A stretch of 53,302 bases of DNA, taken from the NCBI GenBank assembly GCA_025463865.1, contig JAODBH010000160.1:1-53302 (forward strand), written 5' to 3'. How positions within the stretch are numbered: the first letter of the stretch is position 1; each line of letters begins with the position of its first letter. Origin of the DNA: Actinomycetes bacterium. Its GTDB lineage: Bacteria; Actinomycetota; Acidimicrobiia; IMCC26256; Chersky-534. Positions 41,500-50,800 of this stretch are shown here, piece after piece. The notes beneath the pieces are model-generated. The model was given only the letters and a program-made list of their open reading frames with translations. It ran no database searches and had not been told where the DNA came from. A program made the position numbers and the translations under genes.

Positions 41500-43566
41500 A
41501 TGATGCGCAGTCTTCCGGCAGATTTTTCACGGGTTGCGGGTCGACCGCTCCGGTGGATCCTGCTGGGCCTCGACGTCGCGGCCATCTTCGTCGCCTGGTT
41601 CTTCACGCTGATCGCTCCCGGCCAGTTCGCCAGCTCGCTCCGGGGAAGCCCGTCACGTTTCCTCGTCGAGCTCACCGTCATCACCGTGGCGTCGGTCCTC
41701 GTGATCGGTTCGCAACGGCTCTACCAGGCGCGGGTGTGCGGCGTGCGCGCCGTCGAGACCGCGCGACTGGCCCGTGCGTCGGCGCTCGCCGGGTTGACGG
41801 CGCTGCTCACCGCCGGCGCGCTCGCGACGACCCTTTCGCCCCTTCGGGCTGCGGTCGGGTCGGTGGCGATGTTCGTGCTCCTCGAGTTGGCCCGGGCCCT
41901 CTACGTGTCGTGGCTGCGCAGGGCCCGCACCCAGGGTCGCTTCTGCCGACCGATCGTGCTGGTCGGCACCGGCCCCGAGGCTGTCTCGCTCCAGCAGCTC
42001 ATCGATCACCATCCCGAGCTCGGCTTCCGGGTCACCGGAGTCGCCGGCCCGTCGGCCGTCCAGGAGGCCCAACGCCTCGGGGTGGCTGCCCACGGCGGGC
42101 TCGACGACGTGGTGGGTGTGCTCGAGCGCGCGGGCGCGAACGGTGTGCTGATCGCTACCAGCGACCTCGCGTCGGACGACCTCAACGGCCTGACCCGCGA
42201 TCTGCTCCGCCACGACGTGCACGTGCACTTCTCGAGCGGGCTGCGGGGCATCGACCACCGTCGCATCCGGTCGCTTCCGCTCGCCCACGAGCCGCTCTAC
42301 TACCTCGAGTCGCGCTCGCTCGCGCCCTGGCAGCGGAGCGCCAAGCGCGCCCTCGACGTGCTGGTCGCGAGCGTGATGCTCGTCGTCACGAGCCCGGTGC
42401 TCCTCGTCAGCATGATCGCCATCAAGCTCCACGACCGCGGCCCGGTGTTCTACCGGCAGACCCGCGTCGGTCGGGGCGGCGCCTCCTTCGAGCTGCTCAA
42501 GCTGCGCACGATGGTCCCGCGGGCGGACGAACGCGTCGGGGAGTTCACCGGCGACAACGAGCGGACCGGCCCGCTGTTCAAGGTCCGGCGCGATCCACGC
42601 CGCACCCCGGTCGGACACCGGCTCGAGCGGGCGAGCATCGACGAGCTGCCGCAGCTGATCAACGTGCTGCGGGGCGAGATGAGCCTGGTCGGGCCCCGTC
42701 CGGCGTTGCAGGCCGAGGTCGAGCAGTTCGACGAGGAGCTCCGCGGACGCGAGGACGTTCCCCCCGGGATCACGGGACTGTGGCAGGTGGAGGCCCGCGA
42801 CAACCCGGAGTTCGGGGTCTATCGCCGCCTCGATCTCTTCTACGTGGAGAACTGGTCGGTCGGCCTCGACCTGGCGATCATGGCCGAGACCGGGGTCTCG
42901 ATCCTCGAGCGCATCTTGCACCCACGGGCGCGGGCCACGATCGTGGCCCCCATCGAGGGCGCGACCGACGACGACCCCGAGATCATCATCGACCTCGAGT
43001 CCGAGACCGTGACCCCGGCCAACACCCGGCCCGCGAGCGGTCCGGGTCCGCTGACGATCGGTTCGAACTTCGAGCAGGTGCTGTCGGCGGCCCGGGACGG
43101 GTCGGAGCTCGCGGTCATCGCCCTGTACCGCAGCGTCAATCCCCGATTGCTCCGCTACCTCGGCGCGCGATCCCCGTTGTTCGCCGACGACATCGCGGCC
43201 GAGACGTGGCTCGTGGTGACACCGCGCCTGGAGACGTTCCACGGCAACGAGCAGGACTTCCGCGCGTGGCTGTTCCAGGTCGCGCGGCAGCGACTCACCG
43301 AGTACGTCAAGCGACCGACATCCACGCCTCGCGCCCGCACCACCATCGACCTGACCGCCGCACCGGCCCACCAGGCCGCGGCGACCATCTCGGCCACGCT
43401 GCCACCCGACGAGGCGGAGGTCGTCCTCCTCCGGGTCGTCGGCGGACTCGACGCCGACCAGGTCGCGGTGATCCTCGGGCGACCGCTGCACACGGTTCGC
43501 GAGTTGGAGCAGCGGGGAGTGGCCCAACTCGCGGGACGACTGAACATCGAAGCGCTCGCGCCATGA
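41500..43566 (+). CDS. polyprenyl glycosylphosphotransferase fused to an ECF-type sigma factor
   Basis: The 688-residue protein has four N-terminal membrane helices (about 20-40, 53-72, 93-112, 118-140), a CoA-binding-3-like region (150-270), a fifth helix (286-310) and the sugar-transferase domain (277-476; FELLKLRTMV, SIDELPQLINVLRGEMSLVG, PPGITGLWQVEARDNPEF). After a linker (480-520) follows a sigma-70-like module: region 2 (527-606; ADDIAAETWLVVTPRLETF, FRAWLFQVARQRLTEYVKR) and region 4 (632-682; LPPDEAEVVLLRVVGGLDAD, then QVAVILGRPLHTVRELEQR). The transferase should load a sugar-phosphate on polyprenol phosphate; the sigma part would face the cytoplasm. ATG 41500 is probable but weakly supported, and the frame is open upstream to 41380. 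It overlaps the next gene by 4 nt (ATGA). Confidence 0.88.
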   Translation: MMRSLPADFSRVAGRPLRWILLGLDVAAIFVAWFFTLIAPGQFASSLRGSPSRFLVELTVITVASVLVIGSQRLYQARVCGVRAVETARLARASALAGLTALLTAGALATTLSPLRAAVGSVAMFVLLELARALYVSWLRRARTQGRFCRPIVLVGTGPEAVSLQQLIDHHPELGFRVTGVAGPSAVQEAQRLGVAAHGGLDDVVGVLERAGANGVLIATSDLASDDLNGLTRDLLRHDVHVHFSSGLRGIDHRRIRSLPLAHEPLYYLESRSLAPWQRSAKRALDVLVASVMLVVTSPVLLVSMIAIKLHDRGPVFYRQTRVGRGGASFELLKLRTMVPRADERVGEFTGDNERTGPLFKVRRDPRRTPVGHRLERASIDELPQLINVLRGEMSLVGPRPALQAEVEQFDEELRGREDVPPGITGLWQVEARDNPEFGVYRRLDLFYVENWSVGLDLAIMAETGVSILERILHPRARATIVAPIEGATDDDPEIIIDLESETVTPANTRPASGPGPLTIGSNFEQVLSAARDGSELAVIALYRSVNPRLLRYLGARSPLFADDIAAETWLVVTPRLETFHGNEQDFRAWLFQVARQRLTEYVKRPTSTPRARTTIDLTAAPAHQAAATISATLPPDEAEVVLLRVVGGLDADQVAVILGRPLHTVRELEQRGVAQLAGRLNIEALAP

Positions 43567-44528
43567 GCCGGCGCCGGGGGGCGGTCGTCGGTGGCGAGGC
43601 GCAAGGCCGACTGCGAGCCCTCACCTTCGACGACGCCACGATCGACCGCCTCCTGTCCGGCAACCTCGTGGAGGACGACACCCCTTCTCAATTCTTGGCG
43701 CTCGCCGAGATCTTCGAGACGGCGAACGGTCCGCCCCTGCGGAGCGAGTTCGCGGGCGAGCGCAAGGTCGCCGCGGTCCACTCCCTCGCGCAGGAACGGC
43801 GACGCCGATCCGCTCGGGAGGTCGCGGCCCACGTCCATCGGATCTCGGCCCGCATCGCGGTCGCGGTCGTCGTGGGATGCTTCGGCGCGACCGGCGTCGC
43901 AGCGGCCGCCACCGGCAGCCTGCCGCCGGGCGCGCAGGCGACCGTGTCCCGATCCGTCGCCGCGGTCGGCATCTCGGTACCCGCGCCCGCGCCGTCGCCT
44001 ACTCCACCACCCCCGATCGCCGCGGCCAATCGCGCGCAGAACGGCGCGACCGGGAAACCCGCCGGCGAGACGCCACCAGCCGTCACGCCGCCGACCACCG
44101 CCGCGCCCGTGACGACCGCGGGCGGCCCCGAGGTCGCCAGCCGCCCGACGGCTACCACCGCACCCGACGAGTCCTCCTCGCAGCCGGCCAAGTCGCCGTC
44201 GACCTCGGCACCCGAGACGACGACGACGGAGCCTCCGACCACCACGACGACCACGCCGACCACGACGACGGAGCCTCCGACCACGACGACGGAGCCGCCG
44301 ACCGTCACGCCGCCTACCGCCAGCGCTCCGCCCGTGACCGTGCCGTTGCTCGGCGTCGTCGTCGGCACGGTCCGCTCCATGTCGGCAGCAACCACGGATT
44401 CCATCGCCCCCACGGATCTGAGCAACACCGACCCGAGCGGCGCTGGGAGCGGCGACAACTCGGTCTCCGACGGTGGGTCCGGCTCCGGCTCGGGCGGCGC
44501 ATCTGGTCCGGGACCCTCGGCCTCGTAG
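43563..44528 (+). CDS. anti-sigma-factor-like single-pass membrane protein
   Basis: The 321-residue protein has a cytosolic N-terminus (1-95) with DRLLSGNLVEDDTPSQFLAL and SEFAGERKVAAVHS, a layout that I associate with actinobacterial anti-sigma-like proteins. One transmembrane helix follows (about 97-117), then a long Thr/Pro/Ser-rich external tail (120-321), ending in a Gly/Ser-rich stretch. No zinc-binding HxxxCxxC motif is present. The start codon overlaps the stop of the transferase-sigma fusion (ATGA at 43563-43566), the usual arrangement of a sigma factor and its anti-sigma. The assignment rests on context and layout rather than on a strong domain match. Confidence 0.7.
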   Translation: MSRRRGAVVGGEAQGRLRALTFDDATIDRLLSGNLVEDDTPSQFLALAEIFETANGPPLRSEFAGERKVAAVHSLAQERRRRSAREVAAHVHRISARIAVAVVVGCFGATGVAAAATGSLPPGAQATVSRSVAAVGISVPAPAPSPTPPPPIAAANRAQNGATGKPAGETPPAVTPPTTAAPVTTAGGPEVASRPTATTAPDESSSQPAKSPSTSAPETTTTEPPTTTTTTPTTTTEPPTTTTEPPTVTPPTASAPPVTVPLLGVVVGTVRSMSAATTDSIAPTDLSNTDPSGAGSGDNSVSDGGSGSGSGGASGPGPSAS

Positions 44529-44829
44529 ACCAGTCGTCGCACCACTGAGCTCTCGCAGCGCGACCCCCGTCGTCCGCGCGGCGCGCACGTTGCACGCGGG
44601 GCTCGTCAAGGTCTGCATCAGCGCGGCGAACAGGAGGAAAGAGTGCTCGCGCCCGCGCGCGGACTCGACGCCGCCCAGGCCGATGATCGTGTCATCCGAC
44701 CAGCCCAGCTCCCCTACCGGCAGCGTTCACGATCTCGCCGCTTGCCGTTCAGCCGGCCCTTGCCCCCGCGTCACCAGCGGGCGGAAAGCTCCGTGAGGAA
44801 CATCTCGTTTCGCGTGGAGGAGGAGACGG
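44529..44829. other. 301-bp intergenic region without a clear gene
   Basis: A strong AGGAGGAAAGA-GTG occurs at about 44633-44645, but the frame it opens is Arg/Pro-rich, runs into the next gene out of frame and is not protein-like. No clear terminator or promoter was recognised; a short G+C-rich palindromic patch (44576-44590) follows the anti-sigma-like gene. Confidence 0.5.
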
Positions 44830-46677
44830 TTGAACAAGAAGCGACGTACGTCACGGCTGCTCGGCACGGCCGCGGTGGCCGGGGTCGTCCTGGCTGCACT
44901 GATCGCGGCGCCCGGTGGAGCGCAGACCGGGGGTCCCGAACCCACCGGCAGTCGCTCCGCGGATACTGCGACGCCGATCAAGCATCTCGTGGTGATCTTC
45001 CAGGAGAACGTGTCCTTCGATCACTACTTCGGCACCTATCCGAACGCGGCCAACACGAGCGGCCACAAGGTCGTGGCCCTACCCCACACCCCGACGGTCA
45101 ACGGGCTCACACCGCAGTTGCTGACCGCCAACCCGAACGGCGCCAACCCGCGCCGGCTCGACCCGGCCAACGTCGCCGACGTCCTCACCTGCGACCAGGA
45201 CCACAACTACTTCGATGAGCAGGCCGCGTTCGACAACGGGAAGATGGACAAGTTCCCGGCGACGGTCGGCACCGGTAGCGGCGTCAGCCCGACCGGGGCT
45301 CCCTGCGTCAAGAACGACGTCATGAACTACTACGACGGCAACTCCGTCACCGCGTTGTGGAACTACGCCCAGCACTACGCGATGAGTGACAACTCGTACG
45401 GCACGACCTTCGGACCGTCGTCACCCGGCGCGATCAACCTCGTTTCGGGCGCCACCGGTGGTGTCGACATGGCCCATGTAGCGAACGCGCCCTCGGTCGC
45501 GACCGCGACCAGCCCCGGCGCGGACCTCGCCGCCGACGGCAAGGGCGGCTACTCGCTGATCGGGGACGCGCAGCCGTACTGGGACGACTGCTCCACCCGG
45601 GACGCGGTCGCGATGACCGGCAAGAACGTCGGCGATCAGCTCAACGCGGCGGGTGTCTCCTGGGGCTGGTTCCAGGGCGGCGAGCGGCCGACGAAGTCCT
45701 ACGCCGACGCGCTGACCGCCGTCGGAGCAAGCGGCCAGAGCACCGCGACGTTCACTCCCGACCAGTTCAAGAGCGCCGGATTCCAGAACGCGGTACCGCA
45801 CTCGTCGAATCAGGGTCTGTGCGACGCGGTGACCCCGGTGGGCATCGCCGTCGGGGGGACCGGCCAGTACGGCTACAAGGACGACTACATCCCGCACCAC
45901 GAACCGTTCAACTACTACGCGTCGACCGCCAACCCGCATCACCTGACGCTGCCGACCGCGGCCAACGGGAAGGACACGCTGGCGGGCCTGTCGACGGTCG
46001 GCACCGACACCCAGCACTACGTCGGTGGGACACCCCAGTTCGACACGCCCAACCACCAGTACGACATGAGTGACTTCGACCAGCTCGTCACGGCGATCGG
46101 CAACCACCAGCTCCCGGGTCGGGCGCTGCCTGCGGTCAGCTTCATCAAGGCGCCGGGCGCCGCCGACGGCCACGCGGCCTACTCGGACCCGCTCGACGAG
46201 CAGAAGTTCGTGACCCAGGAGATCAACGCGCTCCAGCGCACGCCGGAGTGGCGGAACACCGCGGTGGTGATCAGCTACGACGACTCCGACGGCTGGTACG
46301 ACCACGCGTACAGCGGAGTGACGAATCCCTCGCAGACGGTGGCAGACACGCTCACGGGCGTCGGCCAGTGCGGCACGGGCACCGGCATGCTCGGGGGCCA
46401 GCAGGGCCGCTGCGGGTACGGCCCGCGGCTGCCGCTCGTGGTGATCTCCCCGTGGGCGCAGTCGAACCACGTCGACCACACGCTGACCGACCAGTCGTCG
46501 ATCACCCGGTTCGTCCAAGACAACTGGCGGACGGGTCGCATCGCCGGCAGCAGCGCAAACGTCGCCGGCTCGCTCAACGGCCTGTTCGAGTTCCACGGCC
46601 GTTCGGGACAACCGGAGAACGACGAGCCCTTCATCCTCGACCCCACGACCGGTCAACCCGTCGGCCGGCGTCACTGA
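44830..46677 (+). CDS. secreted phosphoesterase (phospholipase C / acid phosphatase-like)
   Basis: The 615-residue protein starts with a twin-basic signal peptide (1-31; KKRRTSRLLGTAAVAGVVLAA). The catalytic domain opens with HLVVIFQENVSFDHYFGTYP (52-71), the signature of the PF04185 phosphoesterase family. Further motifs are YAMSDNSYGTTFGPSSPGAI and the metal-site segment VVISYDDSDGWYDH. Substrates of relatives include phospholipids and phosphate monoesters, acting outside the cell. TTG at 44830 is preceded by GGAGGAGGAG, and the frame begins at the signal peptide. It may serve phosphate scavenging or lipid turnover; the context gives no link to the exopolysaccharide genes. Confidence 0.9.
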   Translation: MNKKRRTSRLLGTAAVAGVVLAALIAAPGGAQTGGPEPTGSRSADTATPIKHLVVIFQENVSFDHYFGTYPNAANTSGHKVVALPHTPTVNGLTPQLLTANPNGANPRRLDPANVADVLTCDQDHNYFDEQAAFDNGKMDKFPATVGTGSGVSPTGAPCVKNDVMNYYDGNSVTALWNYAQHYAMSDNSYGTTFGPSSPGAINLVSGATGGVDMAHVANAPSVATATSPGADLAADGKGGYSLIGDAQPYWDDCSTRDAVAMTGKNVGDQLNAAGVSWGWFQGGERPTKSYADALTAVGASGQSTATFTPDQFKSAGFQNAVPHSSNQGLCDAVTPVGIAVGGTGQYGYKDDYIPHHEPFNYYASTANPHHLTLPTAANGKDTLAGLSTVGTDTQHYVGGTPQFDTPNHQYDMSDFDQLVTAIGNHQLPGRALPAVSFIKAPGAADGHAAYSDPLDEQKFVTQEINALQRTPEWRNTAVVISYDDSDGWYDHAYSGVTNPSQTVADTLTGVGQCGTGTGMLGGQQGRCGYGPRLPLVVISPWAQSNHVDHTLTDQSSITRFVQDNWRTGRIAGSSANVAGSLNGLFEFHGRSGQPENDEPFILDPTTGQPVGRRH

Positions 46678-46684
46678 GGCCGCC

Positions 46685-46763
46685 GAGCAACTGAGCAATC
46701 CAGCAACTGATCCAGTCAGCAACTCAGAGGCGGCGCGGCCCGACCGACGCGATCGGTCGGGCC
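46685..46763 (+). terminator. hairpin and short AGCAACT repeats after the phosphoesterase gene
   Basis: A 10-bp perfect stem (GGCCCGACCG at 46737-46746 with CGGTCGGGCC at 46754-46763, loop ACGCGAT) lies 60 bases after the stop codon, suitable for a terminator, but without a T-run. Between stop and hairpin are three near-copies of AGCAACT(G/C)A and one variant AGCAATCC (46685-46729), of unknown meaning. Confidence 0.5.
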
Positions 46764-46855
46764 CGCCGTCTCGGCAATCCTCAGTGCGGTCCGTGCCGGA
46801 CCGAACGCAATACGCTCGAGCCGGTATCACCCGCCCATGACGGAAGTGGCAACCG

Positions 46856-47821
46856 TTGACGCTCCACACCCGCCTCGGGGATCTCCTCGGGGTCGCGCAC
46901 CCGATCCTCAACGCGCCGATGGGCGGCGGTGACGCACCCGGAGTGCTCGCGGCCGCGGTCTCCGAAGCCGGCGGTCTGGGCATGATCGGCGGAACGACGG
47001 CGGGCGGAGCCGACTGGCTGCGGGACCAGATCGGCGTCGTGCAGGCAGCGACCTCGAAACCGTTCGGCGTCGGCTTCGTCAGTCACCTTGCCGGCGCGGC
47101 CGGGCTCATGGCGGTCGCGCTCGACGCAGGCGTACGCGTCATCGCGCACTCGTTCTCCGACCCCACCCCGTTCGTCGCCGACGCGCACCGCGGCGGCGCG
47201 GTGGTGATCTGCCAGGTGCGGACGCTCGACGACGCCAAGCGGGCGGCGGACGCGGGTGTCGACGTCGTCACCGCGCAGGGGACCGAGGCGGGCGGCCACA
47301 CCGGCGAGGTGTCGACCCTGCCGCTCGTGCCCGCGGTCGTCGACGCCGTGCATCCGCTGCCCGTCATCGCCGCCGGAGGGATCGCCGACGGCCGCGGCAT
47401 CGCCGCCGCCCTCATGCTCGGCGCGGAAGGGGTTTGGCTCGGCACCCGCTTCCTCGCCACGCCCGAGGCCGGGGTGCCGGTCGGCTACAAGGAGCAGGTG
47501 CTCGGCGCCGGGCCGGGCGACACCGTGCTCACCGAGGTGTTCGACCTCGCCGCGGGCATCCCGTGGCCCGCGGGTGTGCGTGGCCGCTCGATCCGCAACC
47601 CGTTCACCGATCGGTGGCACGGCGAAGAGGCGGCGTTACGCGCAGAGCGTCGGGACAGCCGGTCGGTCGACGACGGGATCGCGGCGAACCCGCTCTACGC
47701 GGGCGAAGTGTCCGGACTCGTCACCGAGCTGGAACCGGCCGGGCAGATCGTCGGCCGCCTCGTTGCCGAGACCGAAGCGGTGCTGCGGGAACGGACCGCG
47801 GCGATCCTCCGTGGGGTCTGA
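46856..47821 (+). CDS. nitronate monooxygenase-like flavoprotein
   Basis: The 321-residue TIM-barrel protein shows the NMO pattern: HPILNAPMGGGDAPGVLAAA (15-34), GGLGMIGG, and the FMN-phosphate/active-site segment AQGTEAGGHTGEVSTLP (about 139-155), then PVIAAGGIADGRGIAAALML. Members oxidise nitronates or act as 2-nitropropane dioxygenases; some are mis-annotated enoyl reductases. The start is TTG at 46856 with GGAAG upstream; an ATG at 46837 is out of frame. The gene stands alone between a hairpin and a convergent large gene. Confidence 0.9.
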   Translation: MTLHTRLGDLLGVAHPILNAPMGGGDAPGVLAAAVSEAGGLGMIGGTTAGGADWLRDQIGVVQAATSKPFGVGFVSHLAGAAGLMAVALDAGVRVIAHSFSDPTPFVADAHRGGAVVICQVRTLDDAKRAADAGVDVVTAQGTEAGGHTGEVSTLPLVPAVVDAVHPLPVIAAGGIADGRGIAAALMLGAEGVWLGTRFLATPEAGVPVGYKEQVLGAGPGDTVLTEVFDLAAGIPWPAGVRGRSIRNPFTDRWHGEEAALRAERRDSRSVDDGIAANPLYAGEVSGLVTELEPAGQIVGRLVAETEAVLRERTAAILRGV

Positions 47822-47844
47822 GGCCGGCCGGAGCACCGCCTGCG

Positions 47845-50800
47845 TCAGGGTGCGTAGTCGGCGAACACCGAGAGCTGGCCGTTGTTCTCGGAGCCGAGAT
47901 AGCTGCCGTTGAAGGTCGCGGACGGGACGAGCGCGAGGACGTACTGCGCGCCGCCGGTGAGGGCCACGCCGGGCAGATTCGAGACGTACCAACGGCCGTC
48001 GGTCGCCTTCGGGACGGTGACCGCCGCCCCGGTCCCGAGGAGCGCACCCTTGCTGCCGTTCACGACGCTGTAGATCTTCGGCGTGAACGACTGGTTGTTG
48101 CCGGCGCCCCGGACGTAGAACGTGAAGTCGGTGGTCGTGCCGCTGGACGCCGCCGTGAAGGTCGAGCTCAACTCGCCGGCGCCGTTGGTCACGAAGATCG
48201 ACGTGAAACCGGTGGAGGTGTTGCCGATCTGCGCGACGGCGGGACCGGCCTGCACGACCGCGCTGGCAACCGAGGCCACGGCGAGGTTGCCGCTGCCATT
48301 CGATCCGGTCACCTGGTAGCGAAGCGTGTGCCCGACATCACCGGGAACCGGGCGATAGGTCTGTGAGCCGGATCCCGCGATGGGGTTGCAGGTGTTGCCG
48401 GAGCTGTCGCACTGGAGCCAGACCCCGACCAACGCCGGCGGCGGACTCGCGTTCCATGCGCCGGGGATGCCGCTCATGATCCGGCCCACCACCGGCGTCC
48501 CTGTGAGCGCGGGGCGGACGTCGTTCACCGGCGCCGCCGCGGGTTGGACGCCCGGCGTGACCGACGTGAAGGGCACCTCCTCCGAGACATCGCCGGGGCA
48601 CGACGCCTTGTCGTTCCCGTCGGCGTTCAGGATCTGGTGCGTGTCCTGATAGTCGGTGAGCGCGCCGTTGACCGTGAGGTGCACCACCGGCGTCCCCCCG
48701 GTGTTGAAGTGACACGCCTCGCCGTACCCGTCCGAGCTGTCGAAGTTGAAGAACCCGGTCGCGGTGAGCACCAGGTGCGCTCCGGGAGCGAGGGTCTGCG
48801 GAAGGCGGTTCGCGCCCCCGCCGCCCCAGAGGCTGAACGTCACCGGGCCACTCTGCGTCGGAAGGTCCACGGTGAGCGCGTTCACCACCACCGAGCTGGC
48901 GCTGGTGTTGGTGACCTCCATCGCCCCTCCGTCGTAGGTGTTACCGCCGTTGTTGGGCCCGTGGGTCGAGCAGCACTGGGCCGTCGTGCCGATGTAGATC
49001 GTGTTCGGCGAGCCCGACCACGGCGTGAGACCCGCGGTGCTGTCGGCGTACCCGAGTGCGACGGCGACCGTCCCCGGGCTCGAGGCGACGACGGTCTGGG
49101 TCGGCGCGCTCGTCGCCGGGGCACTCGCGCCCGAGCCGTTCGTGGCCGTGACCGCCACGATGATGGTGGATCCCACGTCGGCCCCGCCTAGAACGTAGGT
49201 CGACCCGGCGTTCGTGATCGCGGTGCACGATCCGTTGCAGCGCGACCACTGGTACGAGAACGACGACGGGCTTCCCGTCCAGGTGCCCGTCGACGCGGTC
49301 AACGTGCTGCCGACCATCGCCGTCCCCGAGATCGTCGGCACCGCCGTGTTCGTCGGTTTCGGCGCAGCCCCCGCGGAGACGGTGAGGTTGTCGAGGTTGA
49401 GCCACTGCTGGGAGCCGGCGGGCGCGTCGAACCACACCTTGAGCGAGTGCGACCCGGCCGCGAGGGTCGAGCCGAGGGTCACCGTGGACCACGTGTTCCA
49501 GTCGGCGGTGCCGGGGAAGGCCTGGTTGGCCACGAGCACCGCGCCGTCGAGCTCGATCTTGCGGGTCGCTTGACCCAGCGCCGCCGCGTAGCGGAGCACG
49601 AAGGTCGACGGGCCTGCCGCGGTGTTGAACGTGAAGGTGACGAACTGACCCTGCTGGTTCCAACAACAGATGTAGGGCGGGTTCTGCGCGCCGGTGAACT
49701 TGTTCTCGGTCGGGAGGTTCGTCGCCGACTGGCCCGCGCCGATCACGACGTTCGCCGACGCCGCCGCGACGACCGCGGTCGGTGTGCTGCTGGCCGGCGA
49801 GCTCGGACCGGTGCCGTTGGTGGCGGTCACCGCGACCACGATGGTGGAGCCTTGATCGGCGCCGGTGAGCGCGTAGCTCGCGCCGGGGTTCGCGACGGCG
49901 GTGCACGACCCGTTGCAGCGGGACCACTGGTACGAGAACGAGGTTGGGCTACCCGTCCAGGTGCCGGTCGAGGCGGTCAGCGTGTTGCCCACCTGCGCCG
50001 TCCCCGAGATCGCGGGTGGCGCGGTGTTGGTCGGTGCAGCGGGGGGCGGCGGACTGCCCGGCGAGACGGTGAGGTTGTCGAGGTTCAGGTACCCGGCGGA
50101 GCCCGCGGGACCGTCGAACCACACCTTGAGCGAGTGCGAACCCGCGGTGAGGTTCGCGCCGAGGGTCACCGTGGACCAGACGTTCCAGTCACCGGTGCTC
50201 GGGAAGGCCTGGTTGGCCGCCAGCACCGAGCCGTCGAGCTCGACCTTGCGGCTGGCCTGGCCCCACGCGGCGCTGTACCGCAGGACGAAGGTGAAGCCAT
50301 TGGCCGCGGTGTTGAACGTGAAGGTCACGAACTGACCCTGCGCGCTCCAGCAGCAGATGTACGGCGGGTTCTGCGCACCGGTGAACTTGTTCTCGGTCGG
50401 GAGGTTCGTCGTCGATTGGCCCGCGCCGATCACGACCTTGGACGACGCCGCCGCGACCACGGCCGTCGGGCCGCTGCTCGCGGGCGAGCTGGGACCGGCG
50501 GCGTTGGAGGCGGTCACCGCGACCACGATCGTGGAACCGACGTCCGCCGAAGTCAGGGCGTAGGTGTTGTTCGGGTCCACGACCGGCGAACACGAACCGT
50601 TGCACCGTGACCATTGGTACGAGAACGACGTGGGGCTCCCGGTCCAGCTGCCGGTCGACGCGGTCAGGGTGTTGGGGACCTGGGCCACGCCCGAGATCGT
50701 CGGCGCCGCGGTGTTCGTGGGGGCCGTCGGGGGCGGGGGTGGCGATTGGGAGGTTACGGTCAGATTGTCCAGGTTCAGGTACCGGCTCGAGCCCGCGGTC

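Noticed and set aside
41460-43562. 1022-codon plus-strand frame overlapping the transferase-sigma fusion
   Set aside because: Its first 700 codons are an Arg/Pro-rich shadow. Only the part from 43563 is real, as the anti-sigma-like gene.
44643-45218. GTG-started frame after a strong AGGAGGAAAGA
   Set aside because: The translation is Arg/Pro-rich and runs out of frame through the signal peptide region of the phosphoesterase; no homology is apparent.
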